NCBI RefSeq assembly: GCF_040412425.1 | Contig: NC_089762.1 | Location: 20,260,147 to 20,324,146 of the forward strand | Direction of reading: 5' to 3' | DNA from: Macrobrachium rosenbergii | Lineage: Eukaryota > Arthropoda > Malacostraca > Decapoda > Palaemonidae | DNA: 64,000 nt | Shown here: positions 36,755-49,354 of the stretch, piece after piece | Layout of the letters: the number at the start of each line of letters is the position of its first letter | Numbering within the stretch: the stretch's first letter is position 1 | Position numbers and translations under genes: made by a program | Notes under the pieces: generated by a model | Database searches by the model: none | What the model was told of the DNA's origin: nothing | The model's input: the letters and a program-made list of their open reading frames with translations, nothing else

Positions 36755-37194
36755 GACTGAGACAAATACTCCAAATTGACAAAGGGAAATATGTTCTAGA
36801 GTAGACTGTAGGCCGTATCTTTTCACACTATTGGGTTCCAACAGGAGACGCTAGCAAACCGTTAACCAAGCTTCTTCACCAGCCTGACTGAGAAAGTTGC
36901 CAATTTGTGAATTTACAAATAAACAATTTTCAAAACAACAACAATTAAAAGCAAACAAAAAGATTTTGACAGCTGTCACATATTCTTTACTACGCGTGGG
37001 AGCACGTGGTCACCGCGGTTGAAGTCAGTAGTATAATAAAATTATAAAAATAAAAAATACCTAGCGTTCGATTTTCGCTCCAAAACTTCTGGAGATTGTT
37101 GCCGAACGGTGGGAGAATTTTTCAACATGTTTAACTCTAATTTCATAAAATTTCGATATTTCGCTAAAAAAAAAATAGTGAGCAGTCCCCTTAA

Positions 37195-38083
37195 GCAGTA
37201 GGATTAAAGATAGCTAAGAAAAAAATGGATGCCAGTAGGGAATTATTGACCTACATACATAGAAGCCTGATCTAATTTACCCTTCCACAATTTTATGTGA
37301 ATTCATAATTACCCTAGTTCAAATATTAGTCCCTCAGGTTCATTAGTCTGGGGTTATACCTGTAAATATTTTGTCGATTTCTACAATCATCTGTTCCTAA
37401 TCTGTGATGTTTTGAGTTGGTATTATTTTAGTTTCTTCTTGAGGATTTCTGAGTTTTGACAGCTTTTGAGTTTAAGGATTGGCTCATTGAATGGCCTGGT
37501 GCTTCCAGAGGTGGTGTTACATCATGACTCGGTTATTGTTTCTACATGTAGTTAAACTCCCGGAACCATTATGTCAATGGGGGTTTCTGAAAGTAGTGGA
37601 CTTAAATTTTGTGTTGCAGAGCAAATTGAATTTTTATATTTTAAAAATGACTAGCAAAGCTTGCTTAGGATGTTGTATCCCTATTGTTGTATTCTATTTT
37701 GCTCAGGATGGTTGCATCCTCATTATAAGGCATTCAGTTCAGTACCAATTTGGGCAACTCTGTTAGAAATTCCTCATCCTTAAGCAAGTAAGTTGATAAA
37801 CATCATTTTGAGTTAGTTTATTTAGGCTTTTTTTATTACAGCCATATTTCTTAAGCGACCTATATTCACCAGATTTAGTAATGTTTAAGATTGTGTGTAT
37901 GTGATATACAGTACTTAGCATGTTCATGAGAATCATTGAATTTTCATGAGAATCATTGAATTTTCGTAAGAGCAATATCTGGTAAACCTGAATATAGCAG
38001 TCAGTTGAATGGGTAAATTTTTGTGTAATACTGCATACCTACATTCATGAATGGCAACAATTAGGTAATAAGATTTCTGGTTC
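37195..38083. other. Unassigned left flank of element A with a shared repeat
   Basis: No coding motif. The stretch 37655-37860 contains GGATGGTTGCATCC-like units and the words AAATTCCT, TTAAGCAAGTAA and AGCCATATTTCTTAA, which recur in the same order at 58440-58640 on the other side of the retrotransposon nest. Confidence 0.5.
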
Positions 38084-38804
38084 TGTAAGAGGTGCAAAAA
38101 AGAGTGCAGGAGGACATGTACTGCTGGTTTATTAAGAAAGCAGGCCGCTTATAAAGTGGCGTGCGGATGTCATTACAAAGGCATACAATAGGATACAGGT
38201 GACCTGAGGTCAATTGTTCTCAGTGTGAAACAGGACAGATAAATACAAATAACATGTAAAGATAAAAGTACAAGAATTGACACAATAATGTTCTGACACA
38301 TTTACAATGTAAACGGGCACAAATGAATCAATAACAGATGCAGTGAACCCCCGTATTCGCGGGGTATGCGTCCCCACACACACACACGTGAATAGGTCAA
38401 ATCCGGGAATGTTTAAAACCCCTCTAAAAACACTTAGAACTACCCATTTTGATAGCTTAAACCAAGAAAAACCCTGTAAAAATGCTTATACCTGAGTATT
38501 TTAATAGTTTTATCAGAAAAAGTGCATTTATTCATGAAAATTATATGAAAATACAGTAATTAGTGAATATTTCTCAGTGAAAAATACTGCGAATGGGTGA
38601 ATTTTCCGCGAAAAATGGGTAGATATGTTCCACAGAGAAACCCGTGAATGCGTGAGTCCGTGAACCATGAGAACGCGAATACGGGGCGTTTACTATATTT
38701 ACATTTATAAAAATGTGGCTATTTGCATGACCTAAGCTTGTGGGAAAGGCACCGTAGAAAACGGGAGGTTCACTATAGAAAACCCGTTGAGCGGGGAATT
38801 TACA
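38084..38804 (-). repeat. 3' LTR of element A, carrying a MITE
   Basis: It begins TGTAAGAGGTGCAAAAAAG and ends GCGGGGAATTTACA. Without the 355-bp MITE it is about 366 bp and aligns to the right LTR (54889-57440 minus its insert). Being downstream of pol on the minus strand, it is the 3' LTR. Confidence 0.9.
38341..38695. mobile_element. TA-type MITE in the left LTR of A
   Basis: The ends are inverted copies: CAGTGAACCCCCGTATTCGC at the left, and TAGTAAACGCCCCGTATTCGC-like sequence read inward at the right. TA follows the right end; the left TA appears lost. The same LTR position in the right copy (near 57327) is uninterrupted, which defines the insert. It is non-coding with a short (CA)n run. 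It is a Tc1/mariner-type MITE by TIR form and is unrelated in sequence to the one at 7467. Confidence 0.82.
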
Positions 38805-38837
38805 ATACTCCCCCCCCCAGACGTAAGTAACGTCTGA

Positions 38838-40678
38838 TCAAATTAGTATCTGCTGGAGAGTGCCGCGGCTCCGTGAAGTCAGCTGGGGGGTGCGGTGTGA
38901 GCGGGAGCAGCTGGCTCTGGCACTGTCTGGATCTGGTTCCTTCCGGGGGCGGCCAAGCAACTTTCTTATGGGTTGGGCTGGCTGCAGGGGTGACGGTTCC
39001 CGCGGAGGGCGCTGCGTGGTATCGTTGACATCTTCCTCCAACAGGGCGGGCTTGAGGTGGTCTACAGACACCCAGTTGTCCTTCCCGTGGATGGCCAGCC
39101 AGAATGCTTTGTCTTTCCTCTCCAGCACACGGAAGGGTCCCTTGTAAGGCCTGGTTAAGGGCGGACGGACGGCGTCGTTCCTTACGAAGACGGTGGTGGA
39201 GGACAGGCTGGGAGGCGTGAAAGGCGACTTCCTATCGGTATACGTCCGCTGGCAGGGGGCGAACTTTCCGACAGTGTCACGGAGCCTCTGGACTGTCAGG
39301 TTGTGGCGATCTCCTATGATGAGTTCGCCCGGGACTACGAGGGGCTCCCTGTAGACTTTTCTCTGTTGCGGACGGGTCGCCGTTGGCTCTGTGGGCGGTC
39401 CTCAGCCCGAGGAGGACCCAAGGCAGCTGGTACTTTCAATCTTCGGCGGTGCAGTGGGCCATGAGGGACGCCTTCAGGGACCTGTGGAATCTTTCCACCA
39501 ATCCGTTGGCCACAGGGTTGTAGGCGGTGGTGCTGTGGTGAGAGGTCCCCAGCAGGCATTCCAGGGCAGTCCACAGCTCGGACAGGAAAGCAGGACCCCT
39601 GTCAGTGGTTATGTGGTCCGGGACACCGAACCGGCTGATCCAGCTGGAGAGGAGGGCCTTGGCGCACGCACTGGCGGTGGCTCCTTGCATGGGCGTCGCC
39701 TCGGGCCACCTGTTGGAGTGGTCGATGATCATCAGGAGAAACCTGGCCCCGCCTGATGGGGGAAGGGGGCCTACCAAGTCGACATGGATGTGTTCGAACC
39801 ATCTCCCCGGCTGGGGAAACTGGCCCACCCCCGACTCGGTGTGGTGCTCTACTTTGCTGGTCTGGCACCAGATGCACTGCCTCGCCCAGGCCGTCGCATC
39901 CTTCCGCATACTGTGCCAGACAAACTTCTCTGCCAACGGCTTGGCTGTCGTCCTGCCAGAGAGGTGGGACAGCCTGTGGATGACATCGAACACCAGACGG
40001 CGGCGGGAGGCGGGTACTAGCGGGCGGGGGTGGCCGGTGCTTATGTCGCTCGGTAGTGGTCCCCCAGGGGCGGGGACCACGTCCTTCCACTTCAGCGACG
40101 TGATGACGGTGCGGTAGGCTGGAATCTCTGGGTCGGCGGTCTGCTCCCGGGCGAGGTCCTTGTAGTCGATCCCGAGCTGCACCGCGTTGAGCTCGATCCT
40201 CGAGAGGGCGTCTGCTACAGGGTTCTTCCTGCCAGGGAGGTACTTGATTGTGCAGGTGAACTCTGCGATGGCCGCGAGATGTTGCTGCTGCCTGGAAGAC
40301 CATTCATCCCCCTGCTTTGTGAAGGCATGGACCAGTGGCTGGTGGTCCATCCAGATTGTGAAGGGCGTACCCTCCAGGAGGAACTTGAAGTGACGTACCG
40401 CCCGATACACTGCGCAAAGTTCTCTGTCGAAGGTGCTGTAGCAGGACTCTGCGGGGCTAAACTTCCTGCTAAAGAAGGTGATAGGCTGGGGGCTCTGGCG
40501 ACCACCTGTTCCAGGATGGCCCCACAGGCAACGTTGCTGGCGTCCGTCGTCAGCTGGAGGGGGGCGTTGGGGTCCTGGTGGGAGAAGGCCCGCTGCTGGT
40601 CGGGTCCCCACACTAAGGCCTTCGGGTGGCCCTTCAGGATCTCCGTCGGGGTCCTTGGTGTGCGTGACCCCGGGGATG
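38838..40678 (-). pseudogene. pol of element A, RT end, RNase H and integrase
   Basis: A long intact frame covers 40611-39436. RNase H signatures FDRELCAVYRAVRHFKFLLE and MDHQPLVHAFTKQ lie at about residues 60-100 and NPVADALSRIELN near 130. The integrase zinc region HRLSH ... CIWCQTSK is at about 212-252. The catalytic core has Asp278 (HVDLVG), Asp337 (ITTDRG) and Glu373 (NGLVERFHRSLK), the D,D-35-E spacing. The downstream tail continues in broken frames, ending with DNWVSVDHLKPALLEE and a basic tail up to 38838. The upstream join to the RT lies across element B at 52504. Confidence 0.9.
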
Positions 40679-40682
40679 AACC
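40679..40682 (+). repeat. Target-site duplication of element B, left copy
   Basis: AACC immediately precedes the B LTR and recurs at 52500-52503. Joining the flanks through one copy restores the pol frame of element A (MVNYYRR then F-IPG). Confidence 0.9.
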
Positions 40683-41112
40683 TGTAAGAGGTGCAAAAGA
40701 AACTAGCAGGTAAAAGTTACTGCTGGTTTATTACAGATTCAGGCAGTTTATATAGCGGCCGACTGGCGCCGAACGGCAGAAGACAATGACATTGAGTGTG
40801 ACCTGAGGTCAAAAACAATTTTAACAATAATATACAGCGAACAAGTACAATTTAAAATACAAAAACATACAGAACTCCAATATGGATACAGTCTTCATGC
40901 CTGTGAATAAAGAAACATACGATACATAATTTTATGACAGTTGAACAAATACATATAAAGTTGAAATGGTAGAAAATGTGTGACCTGGCGCGTTAGGCAT
41001 AATGAATTGAGTGCAAAGAAAGTGGGAAGTCACCAAAAAAAACTTGCTCAGCGGAGACTTAATTAATGACACCTCCGAAGCACTCCGCTGACGTCGATGT
41101 GGTGACTTTACA
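40683..41112 (-). repeat. 3' LTR of element B
   Basis: The 430-bp repeat is matched by 52077-52499. Differences are mostly C/T and G/A changes, many at CpG dinucleotides (for example around 40980-41040), plus four short indels. Confidence 0.92.
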
Positions 41113-41146
41113 AATACTCCCCCCGCAAGACGTGGGACATGTCTGA

Positions 41147-42859
41147 CTAATCTGTGTATCTGCTGGGACGCTGAAGGGTGCCACGGCTTCTTGAGGACAA
41201 CAGAGGGGCGGCCCGCGCGTGAGGCTGCTGGGCTGCTGGTGTGGGCGGGCCCTTCCTGGGACGGCCGCGCACCCGCCGTTTGCGGGGGCCTGGGCGTGGC
41301 GAAGGGCGGCTGGGCGGGGGAGGTGCTGTGGTGACATCTGTGCTCTCCTCCAGGAAGGCGGGCTTTAATTGGTCTACTGAAACCCAATCGTTCCTCCCGG
41401 GGAGTGCCAGCAGGAACGCCTTGCTGTTCCGCTCCAGGACGCGGAAGGGGCCCCTGTAGGGCCTGGTCAGTGGCGGGCGGACGGCGTCGACCCTGACGAA
41501 GACGTGGGTGGCGGATGACAGTTCTGGCAGTGTGAAGGTGGCCGACCTGCCGGTGTACGTGCGCTTGCAAGGGGCGAACTTGCTGGCCACGTTGTGGAGC
41601 CTCTGCAGTGATGGGATGTGGCGATCTTCTGTCACAAGTTTGCCCGGGACCACGAGGGGCTCTCCGTAGGTTTTTTCAGCTGCGTACGGGGTGCCGTCGG
41701 CTCTGGGGGCGGTTCTCAAACCGAGGAGGACCCACGGCAGCTGATGTTTCCAGTCCTCAGCGGTGCAGCAGGCCATGAGGGACGCCTTCAGGGATCTGTG
41801 GAACCGCTCGACCAGGCCGTTGGCCGCCGGGTTGTACGCCGTGGTGGTGTGATGCATGGTCCCCAGCAGCTAAGCCAGGGCAGACCATAATTCGGACACG
41901 TAGGCGGGGCCCCTGTCGGTTGTGATGTGGTCCGGGACGCCGAAGCGGCTGACCCAACTGGAAAGCAGGGCCTCGGCACACGCGCTGGCGGTGGCTTCTT
42001 GCATAGGTGTGGCTTCAAGCCACCTTGTTGAGCGGTCTACCACCGTCAGGAGGTATCTGGACCCGCCTGATGGGGGAAGGGGCCCGACGACATCGACATG
42101 AATGTGGCCAAAGCGGCGCTCTGGCTGCGGGAACTCGCCTACCCCGGACTGCGTGTGACGACCCACCTTGCTGGTTTGGCACTGCAGGCACTGTTTCGCC
42201 CAGGATGTGGCGTCCTTCTGCACCCCGTGCCAGACGAACTTCTTTGACAGCAGCTTGGCCGTAGTTCTGCCAGAGGGATGTGAGAGGCCGTGAATTATGT
42301 CGAATACCTGGCGGCGGCGTGAGGCTGGAACCAAGGGGCGGGGCTGACCCGTACTGATGTCGCAGAGGAGACTTGGGCCCCCGGGGGCGAGGGTCATGTC
42401 CCGCCACTTAAGGGACGTGATGGCGGTGTGGTAGGCTGGGGTTTCTGGGTCAGCGGCCTGTTCTCTGGCGAGGTCTTGGTAGTTCACTCCGAGCTGCACT
42501 GCGTTCGACTCGACTCTGGAGAGGGCGTCTGCTACGGGATTTTTCCTGCCTGGGAGGTACCTGACGGAGCAGGTAAATTCAGCTATGGCTGAGAGGTGGC
42601 GCTGCTGCCTGGAAGACCATGCGTCCCCTTGCTTAGTGAAGGCGTGAACCAATGGCTGGTGGTCCGTGAAGATTGCGAAGGGCGTCCCCTCCAGGAGGAA
42701 CTTGAAGTGCCGGACTGCGCAGTACATTGCACAGAGTTCTGTCGAAGGTGCTGTAGCGGGTCTCTGCGGGGTTGAATTTCTTGCTGAAGAAGGCAATGGG
42801 CTGGGGGGTGCCGTTGATGACCTGCTCCAGGACAGCACCACAGGCGACGTTACTGGCAT
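41147..42859 (-). pseudogene. RNase H and integrase of element B
   Basis: The frame 42859-41870 holds TELCAMYCAVRHFKFLLEGT, TDHQPLVHAFTKQGDAWSSR, NPVADALSRVES, then the integrase zinc region (GLSHPSGRT ... CLQCQTSK), HVDVVGPLPPSGG and ITTDRGPAYVSELWSAL. A stop (TAG near 41872) separates it from the same frame resuming at 41857 with HHTTTAYNPAANGLVERFHR, so the catalytic Asp, Asp and Glu are all present. The C-terminal tail DWVSVDQLKPAFLEE and a basic proline-rich end follow to 41147. It is one of the best preserved coding regions in the window, with one stop and a 5' frame change near 42740. Confidence 0.92.
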
Positions 42860-43876
42860 CGGTTGTTAGCTGAAGAGGGGCCTTGGGATCCTGGTGTGCC
42901 AAGGCGGTTGCCTCGGCGAGGGCGGCCTTCGTCAGGGAGAAGGCCTGCTGCTGGCTGGGTCCCCAAGACAGGGACTTTGGTTGGCCTTTGAGAACTTCCG
43001 TCAGGGGGGCCGTGGTGTGTGCGACCCAGGGGATGAACCGCCTGTAGAAGTTCACCATCCTGAGGAACTCCTGGACGGCCTTGACAGAGGTGGGGGTGGG
43101 GAACCAGGTTACGGCTGCTACTTTTGATGTGAGTGGGCGGATGCCTGCCGGGGATACCTCGTGGACCAGGAAGTCTGCTTTCTGGACGCTGAAGGTGCAC
43201 TTGTCAAAACGGACGATGAGGCCATTCTCTTGGAGGTGCCGCAGGACTGCCCGGATGTGCTTTTGGTGTTCACTGTGAGACCTGGAAAATATGAGGATGT
43301 CATCAACGTAGCAGACGCAGAATTTCAGGTCCCCGAGGATGCTGTCCATGAGCCGCTGGAAGGTCGCCCCGGCTTTCCTCAATCCGAAGGTGGAGAAGGT
43401 GAACACGTAGGACCCGAACAGCGTGATGATGGCGGTCTTTGGTATATCCTCTGGTGCGACAGGTACCTGGAAGTATGATGTAAGAAGGTCCAATTTAGTG
43501 AATACCTTGGCTCCGTGAAAGGAGGCCGTGAGGTCCTGCATGTTGGGCAAGGGGTAGTGGTCGGGCTCCGTTGCAATGTTGAGACGTCTGTAGTCACCGC
43601 AAGGTCTCCAGGAGCCGTCCGGTTTCTGCACTATGTGGAGGGGGGGAGGCCCACGGGCTGGAGGCCTTTTTGCAGATTCCCATCCGCTCCATCTCTGTGA
43701 ATGCCTTCTTCACCTCCTGAAGGCGCTGTGGGGGAAGCCTTCGGAACTTCGCATGTGTCGGGGGCCTTTAGTTGTTATGTGATGGTATATGCCATGTTTG
43801 GCTGGGGCCCCGGGGACTTAGCGAAGTTCGGGCTTGAACACTTCGGGGAACTCCGTCAGCAGGTGTGCGTACTGGT
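42633..43876 (-). pseudogene. Reverse transcriptase of element B
   Basis: After the DNA-transposon insertion the pol frame resumes as THQYAHLLTEFPEVFKPELR (43876-43818), then shifts. The frame 43631-42633 begins MQKPDGSWRPCGDYRRLN and includes DHYPLPNMQDLTASFHGAKV, LDLLTSYFQVPVAPED, FCVCYVDDILIFSRSHSEHQ (catalytic YVDD), KCTFSVQKADFLVHEVSPAG and VKAVQEFLRMVNFYRRFIPW, then the TDASNVACGAVLEQV start of RNase H. A frameshift near 42740 ends this frame. Confidence 0.92.
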
Positions 43877-43879
43877 GGG

Positions 43880-44520
43880 TAGTACAGGAGCTGGGAGGCT
43901 TGTGCGTGACAAAAAGGTCCAGAAAGTTACTATCCATATTTTGATAGAGGGTCATGAGATACATCAATTGAGCAAGGGTAGACAGTCTGGAATCATGGCA
44001 GCAAGTGAGAAAATTAGGGTTAAATGTGAAAGTCGGCACTTTGCAAAAACCCGAATATTTGGGGGTGGGGGAAACTTAATTTGGCCTATCTTCCGTAGTT
44101 CTGTGTCTTTTCTATAAAATGACCACTCAAAATGAAGCTCATGGAACAGGCTTTAAAATAAAACTAATTTTAGTTTCATTGGTTAAGTTTCAAGGTCATG
44201 AGGGGTCAAATTATGACGTCACAAGGGCGTAGCCCAAAATCCGGGACCCTGAAAACTAAAAACAACCTCTAAAAATAACGAAAGGACATGGATATGATTT
44301 ATTCATATATTCTAAGACTGCAGTAGCAGGGTCAGTTTTTAAAACAAATTGTATCAATATATCCATCTTATTAACCCCTTAGTAGCGATTTGAAATTTGG
44401 TAAAAATTTCAAAATTCATAAAAAAGCTGATTTTTTACAGAAGTTTAACATCATCATATGATCATAAATTTAAAAATATCTGGCAATTCCGTTCTTTTTT
44501 CCTATCTTAGAAATTTGAGG
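43880..44520 (+). repeat. Left terminal inverted repeat of the large transposon
   Basis: About 640 bp that recur in inverted form at 49884-50528. Shared landmarks in order are GACAAAAAGGTCC, AGAAAGTTACTATCC, GTGCCGACTTTC (inverted), TGACGTCA, CCGGGACCCTGAAAAC, TAAGACTGCAGTA and TTAACCCCTTAGTAGC. Differences accumulate toward the inner end. Confidence 0.88.
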
Positions 44521-44616
44521 ACAAATGTAAAGCTGCTTTTACTGTAACCAACAATCTGATTGACTGTTGCTGTGACTTGATGTAGGTCAAGACAAGAAAC
44601 ACCCTTCTAAGGGCAC

Positions 44617-47600
44617 CTAGTGAGATGTGTTTCTACAAACGCCTGAAACCTGGCAATTACAGTAGGGGCAACATGGGTAATTGTCTTTTCTACAAGAACA
44701 ACTCTTAGTTGCACAAATTTTGCATTTGCATGGCATTGGGAAGTCTTCTGGGAGCAGTTGTTGATACTGATTTGGTTTCGTCAGTTCATCATCCTGAATG
44801 TAACCGAACTGTGTAGCATCCAAGTTTGGGCCATCAAGGCAATGCAACTGAAGATAAGTATTGTAGAAAGCTCTAAGAATGTGTCCTTCAGTGGCCTGAC
44901 TAGTAGGAGGCAAGTCAATGATAGTTTTCTTGCTGAAATGGTAGAGGTGGTACCTTAGTTCATCTAATGACTTCAGTGATGACCCTGGTTTGATCACCTG
45001 TACTAGATATTCCTCTGGTAGTTGAATATTGATGTTTGTTATGTCCTTGCCAAAGTCACTGAGATAGTTCTCTGGGTTTGCCTTCAGTGCTGCTGATTTA
45101 GTACCGAATTTACTGGTTGCATTGCATCCGGTCAGACAATGAAGAGCAGGAAGAATTTTACATAGGGGCTCTCCTATTTCTGTTGCAAGAATATGGACAG
45201 GGAGGTATCTTGTTGATTTTCCTGTGCCGACTCGCATCCATAGTTCTCGTAATCCATGGCCATGTACCATTTTCCAATAATGCAGTAAGAGAACGAGCAC
45301 ATCAGTGTCATTGTAAAGAATTACTGCCGTGGTGTCTCCATCAACTACAGCATGCAGCAGATGAGGTATCATTCTCACATCTGCTTCCTCAATGTTGATG
45401 TCTAAGTCTCGCACCGCTTGTAATGCGTTGTCAATGATGGCCATGCATGGCTCTACGTCGGATTTTCCTGCAATGCCCATGCCACTAACTACAATGTCTA
45501 CTCCAGACTTAGGGTTGTTTAGAATAAAGTCTTTCAATAGCTGTTGAAGCTTAATTTTGTTGCTAGAGGAAGCCCAGAATGAATCCATGGAGACAGGAAT
45601 TGGTGTGTCTTTCCTCAAGATGTTGATTTCAATTGGGGCACAGACACTTCTTCTGGCTCTTTCACCCCCCTTTACTGAATCTTCTAAGTATGTATCGAAT
45701 ACATAGTCAATCCTCTTAGCATTCACAGCCATGCGATTCACCATGTCCACAAATGAAATGCAGAGTTCAGCAAATGTAGTAAGTGAGGATGTGCGCAAGT
45801 GTGAAGCCATGCCATTACATCAACAATATAGACAGATCCATCTTCTGTCCACCTTGGAGAACTGAGGTAGTCATTGTCTTTTAGTTTAGTCTCCAGCTCA
45901 GTGCAGAGCTCACTTTTGTTTGGTTTCACCATGAGACCATCATCATTAAAAAGATAGGTGGTTTCAATCAAGTCATATTTCAAGAGATGCCCCACATCAT
46001 AGCCTCTTACTCTTGCAATATCAAAAATCTTTTGAGCCTGAGCAAGTTGTTTCTTTTGATTTTTTGCCTTTATTTCAGCACTTTTGTCTTTCAAGCGAAG
46101 AGTTTTGAATGTTTTCAAGTTATTTCTGTGAATGGTGTCAAAAAGAGACCGACACTTTAAAACGAACCTCTCCGTTTGAAACGTTCTGTAGAGCTCTGCA
46201 CTGTTGTTCTGGAACTGCAGCAGATCATTTTTAATGTCTTCTGTAGCCACTTCCTGTGTCAAAATATTGTGTAGCTTCTGGTTGGGAGTACTAGTGACAG
46301 GATTTTCATTTTCCGTGATGTAAGTGATTATATCATTCACCATTCCATTCAATGCCTTGGTGACAGGGGCTCGAAATTCAGAGTTGAGATGCAGCTCAGT
46401 GTTTAGTGTCCCTACACCACTGACATTTTGGAATAGATTGGCCACAGACAACATTTCATGGTATATCATTTCCCAACGGGCGACAAACTGTTTCTGTTTG
46501 GTTGAGCCAATGATGCATGAAGCACTTTTTTGTGACCTGTTTATTGTTTGTTCGAGGCACATATCAGCGCCAACTGCACAAAACTTTCCATTGGTACATT
46601 TCACTACGAATTTACCCTCCATAAATGCATTATGCACTGTAGGTGCCATTTCTTGGAGCTTGCGCATGTCTTCCAAGTACAGGGAAGCCCACCTAAGGTA
46701 GTTAAAGCGGTCACATGCAGCAAAAAGTGGGAGAACTGCCTGAATGCTATGCAGATGCAGGTTCCAGTTTCCTTCACGGTCTGCTTGGACTAAATCTCTC
46801 AGACAGGCTACCATGGTTGTGAACACATTCCAGTAACCAAATGTCTCTGATTGTTGTGCTCTTTTTCCTTTGAAATCTTCAAAGTCTTTGGTCATGGCTG
46901 TGGATGATTCTATGAATGCCTTAAGTTCCTCCTTGCTGTGCTGCTCATCCATTGAGGAAACAAGGAATTTCAGGTTTTTAAGCTGTGTTAGTTCCTTCAT
47001 GTATGTGCTAACACCTTTCTGTTTGAAGAACTCGGACCACTGTAACCTTTCTATGGCTTCAGAAAGCAAGAGAAGTCCCTTCAATGCTCTGGCGTAATGA
47101 GTTCCATTCAATACTGACTTGACTACATTCTTACCAAAGGCCCTGGTTTCACTTAGGATAGTGTCTGCACTGCTGCCTTCCAGGTATTTGCCAACAGCAC
47201 CCATGACCACTTTGATTAGGTGAAAAGAGCCTAGACAAAGCACGATGTCCTTAAATTCATCTGGGTTGTTCATCATGATTTCACGAGCGATATGGTAGAC
47301 CCCCTCGTCACAAGTAACTGGGATGTGTGACTGATTGAGCTGACTCAATAACTTGGAAATTTTTCAATGATGTATAGACGGTGCTATATTCAGTAACAGG
47401 ATGAGGAATTACAGGCAGAAACCCAATGTTGTTTTCAGTTATATCCACTTCCGTCAAAAGGGAATTAAATGCACTCCATGACGGCATCTCCTGAATTTCG
47501 CAGACCTCTTCAACACCTTTCTCAAGGTCAGACAAATCTAAGCGACTTACTATCCAAGCTACATCCTTGGCTCTTATCACTTCCCTTTCTGTTTGGTTCA

Positions 47601-49354
47601 TATAGAACAAATCCTTTTGGACAGCATAATCTGGGGGAATGGGGGGACGTTTTGCAGGTTTGATGTAATTCCTAATCCTCTGACAAGCCAGTTCTTCAGT
47701 AAACTGCCTAGGGCCATGCACCACACCGGTCTCAGATATGTTTGGTTTACCTCGGTTGTCCATGTCTACATCTGGTTTGTCTTGCATCAGAATCATCACA
47801 GTGTCATGACTCCCCCCAATACCGGACAAACTTGACTCTTCGTGGTCAAAATTGTCAAAAGCCCCTATGGTGAACAATGCTGGGTCAAACTGACTAGGAA
47901 GAGGAATTTTGTTCTCACTTATTTCACTAATGTAGGAAACCATGTCAGTGTGATATCTTAAGACCTCATCCTAGCTAATGCCCAATCCAAAATGGTTCAA
48001 ACTGGTTATAAGGGTTTTACTCTTACAAGTGTTGTAGACTGCTTCAGACATCATCAGATGAAATGGAGTACGTTTTCTACCATTGTTGACTATAAAGAAA
48101 AGTATTTGAAAGAGTGCAAGTAACTTTCGCTGTTTAGATCTAGATTTGGTAGAGCTATCCTTCATGTCATCTGAAGATTCGTCCGACTCAAATTCAGACT
48201 CGAGTCCACTGAAAATCTCATTACAGTCCATGGTAGTCGATGGGTCAGTATCTAACAGTGCAGCAAAAAATTTGTAAAGCTCATTTGGAATAGTAATGTC
48301 TTCATAAGCTTTCTTCAGTTCACTGGCATCACAAAATTTGTCCTGCAAATTGAAGTCTAGATCGAGAAGTATCTGCCACATGATCAGACCTGCTTCCGTC
48401 ATCCCATCACGATTCATCTCAAGTAGAGAATCAACAGATTCTCTTTGAACTGCCTGTTCCCTGAATACAAGGGTAGGCTTATTTGCCCCTTGAGTAAAGA
48501 AGGACACATTGCACCCAAAACGATTGAACAAGTACAACTTTACATCTTTGTTTGTGAAAGATAAATCAGCGTTCTCTCTTGTGCAGAGTTTGTTGCAACA
48601 GTCAGCTAGGAATGACAAGCTATAGCATTTACCAGAACTCAAACCTTCATCAAGTTTTGTGACAAGCTTATGGAAGAACTGGATTTTTTTTGCTCCTCTC
48701 GACTCAGTAGATGCCTTTGCCACCACTTCACTTTTTTTATGTAGTTTCTGATACAGCTATTGTGATAGTACAAATCCGCACCAAATACTGCCTCAACATT
48801 TTGCAAATCGCATGTTCTAGTGTGGACATCGTCTAAAACCACTAGTGTAGCCTTTAAAAAGTTTTCAGCTCGACCCTTTTCAGATTTTCGATACTTTGTG
48901 TATTCATTTTTGTATTTTGCCTGTGAACATATTACGCACTTCTTTTGGTATATGTCAGTAGTTTGTGAAGGAGGATCATGTGATAATGTCATTGAACGTC
49001 TAGAAGATGAGGGCAGAATTGATTCCCCTTCCTCAGAAAAAGGGACACTTGGTGATGCGAGACTAGAAAGACTAGAAACTCTATCTTTCTCTAATTTGTC
49101 CATTGACTTCTTTAGCGTGTAACGTTTATAGCATTCATTGCTCATGGTACGAAAACTTATCAGCATCAACGGTTCTCAGTCTTTCAGATACGTCATCACA
49201 TCTAATTTTTGCAGCATCAATAACTTTTTTTCTGCCATTCTCAACTCGTAACCTTATCTCCTGTATTCTCCTGACAGAAAATGCAAAGTTCTTGGTTGTT
49301 ACTGTCTGCATCAGAGACCTTCATACGTTTTGGTGGCAGTCTGGTTCTTTCCAT
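44617..49354 (-). pseudogene. Transposase-like multidomain protein, PIN/XPG-like and Cys-rich
   Basis: The ATG at 49354 lies just after a TTTGCAG acceptor; a GGTAAG donor at 49588 suggests a 230-bp 5' UTR intron. The N-terminus has a CIFCQENTGDK zinc motif, then CVICSQAKYKNE and DLYYHNSCIRNYIK (a C/H metal-binding module, 49169-48720). The middle (48726-45738) is a helical region of about 980 residues without a recognised fold. The last segment (45810-44617, 397 residues) has EEADVRMIPHLL at 141-152, YNDTDVLVLLLHYW at 166-179 and LPALHCLTGCNATSKFGTK at 220-238, an arrangement like PIN/XPG-type nucleases, and ends in a Cys-rich tail, CKCKIC...CSCRK...CCPYCNC. Lesions: a frame change in an A7 run near 48735, a TAG at 47971, shifts near 49140-49260 and 47355, and a 5-bp ATGGC duplication near 45808. 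Confidence 0.72.

Larger units (their letters stand above)
32032..37190 (-). mobile_element. Candidate TTAA-flanked element with Mutator-like transposase
   Basis: The left edge reads TTAA then GTGGACCCTCACGCATTTTT and the right edge, read inward, TTAA then GGGGACTGCTCACTATTTTT. These match after one small gap, and TTAA abuts both (32028-32031, 37191-37194). The enclosed Mutator-like transposase pseudogene lies close to the left end. The hAT-2 pseudogene would then be a later insertion. The pairing of the two ends is an inference; they could belong to different elements. Confidence 0.4.

Noticed and set aside
36790..37000. Right end of hAT-2 near the words TTCCAACA or TTGCCAATTTG
   Set aside because: Neither gives a convincing inverted match to CAGTGTTGCCAC together with an 8-bp duplication of ATCCAACG.
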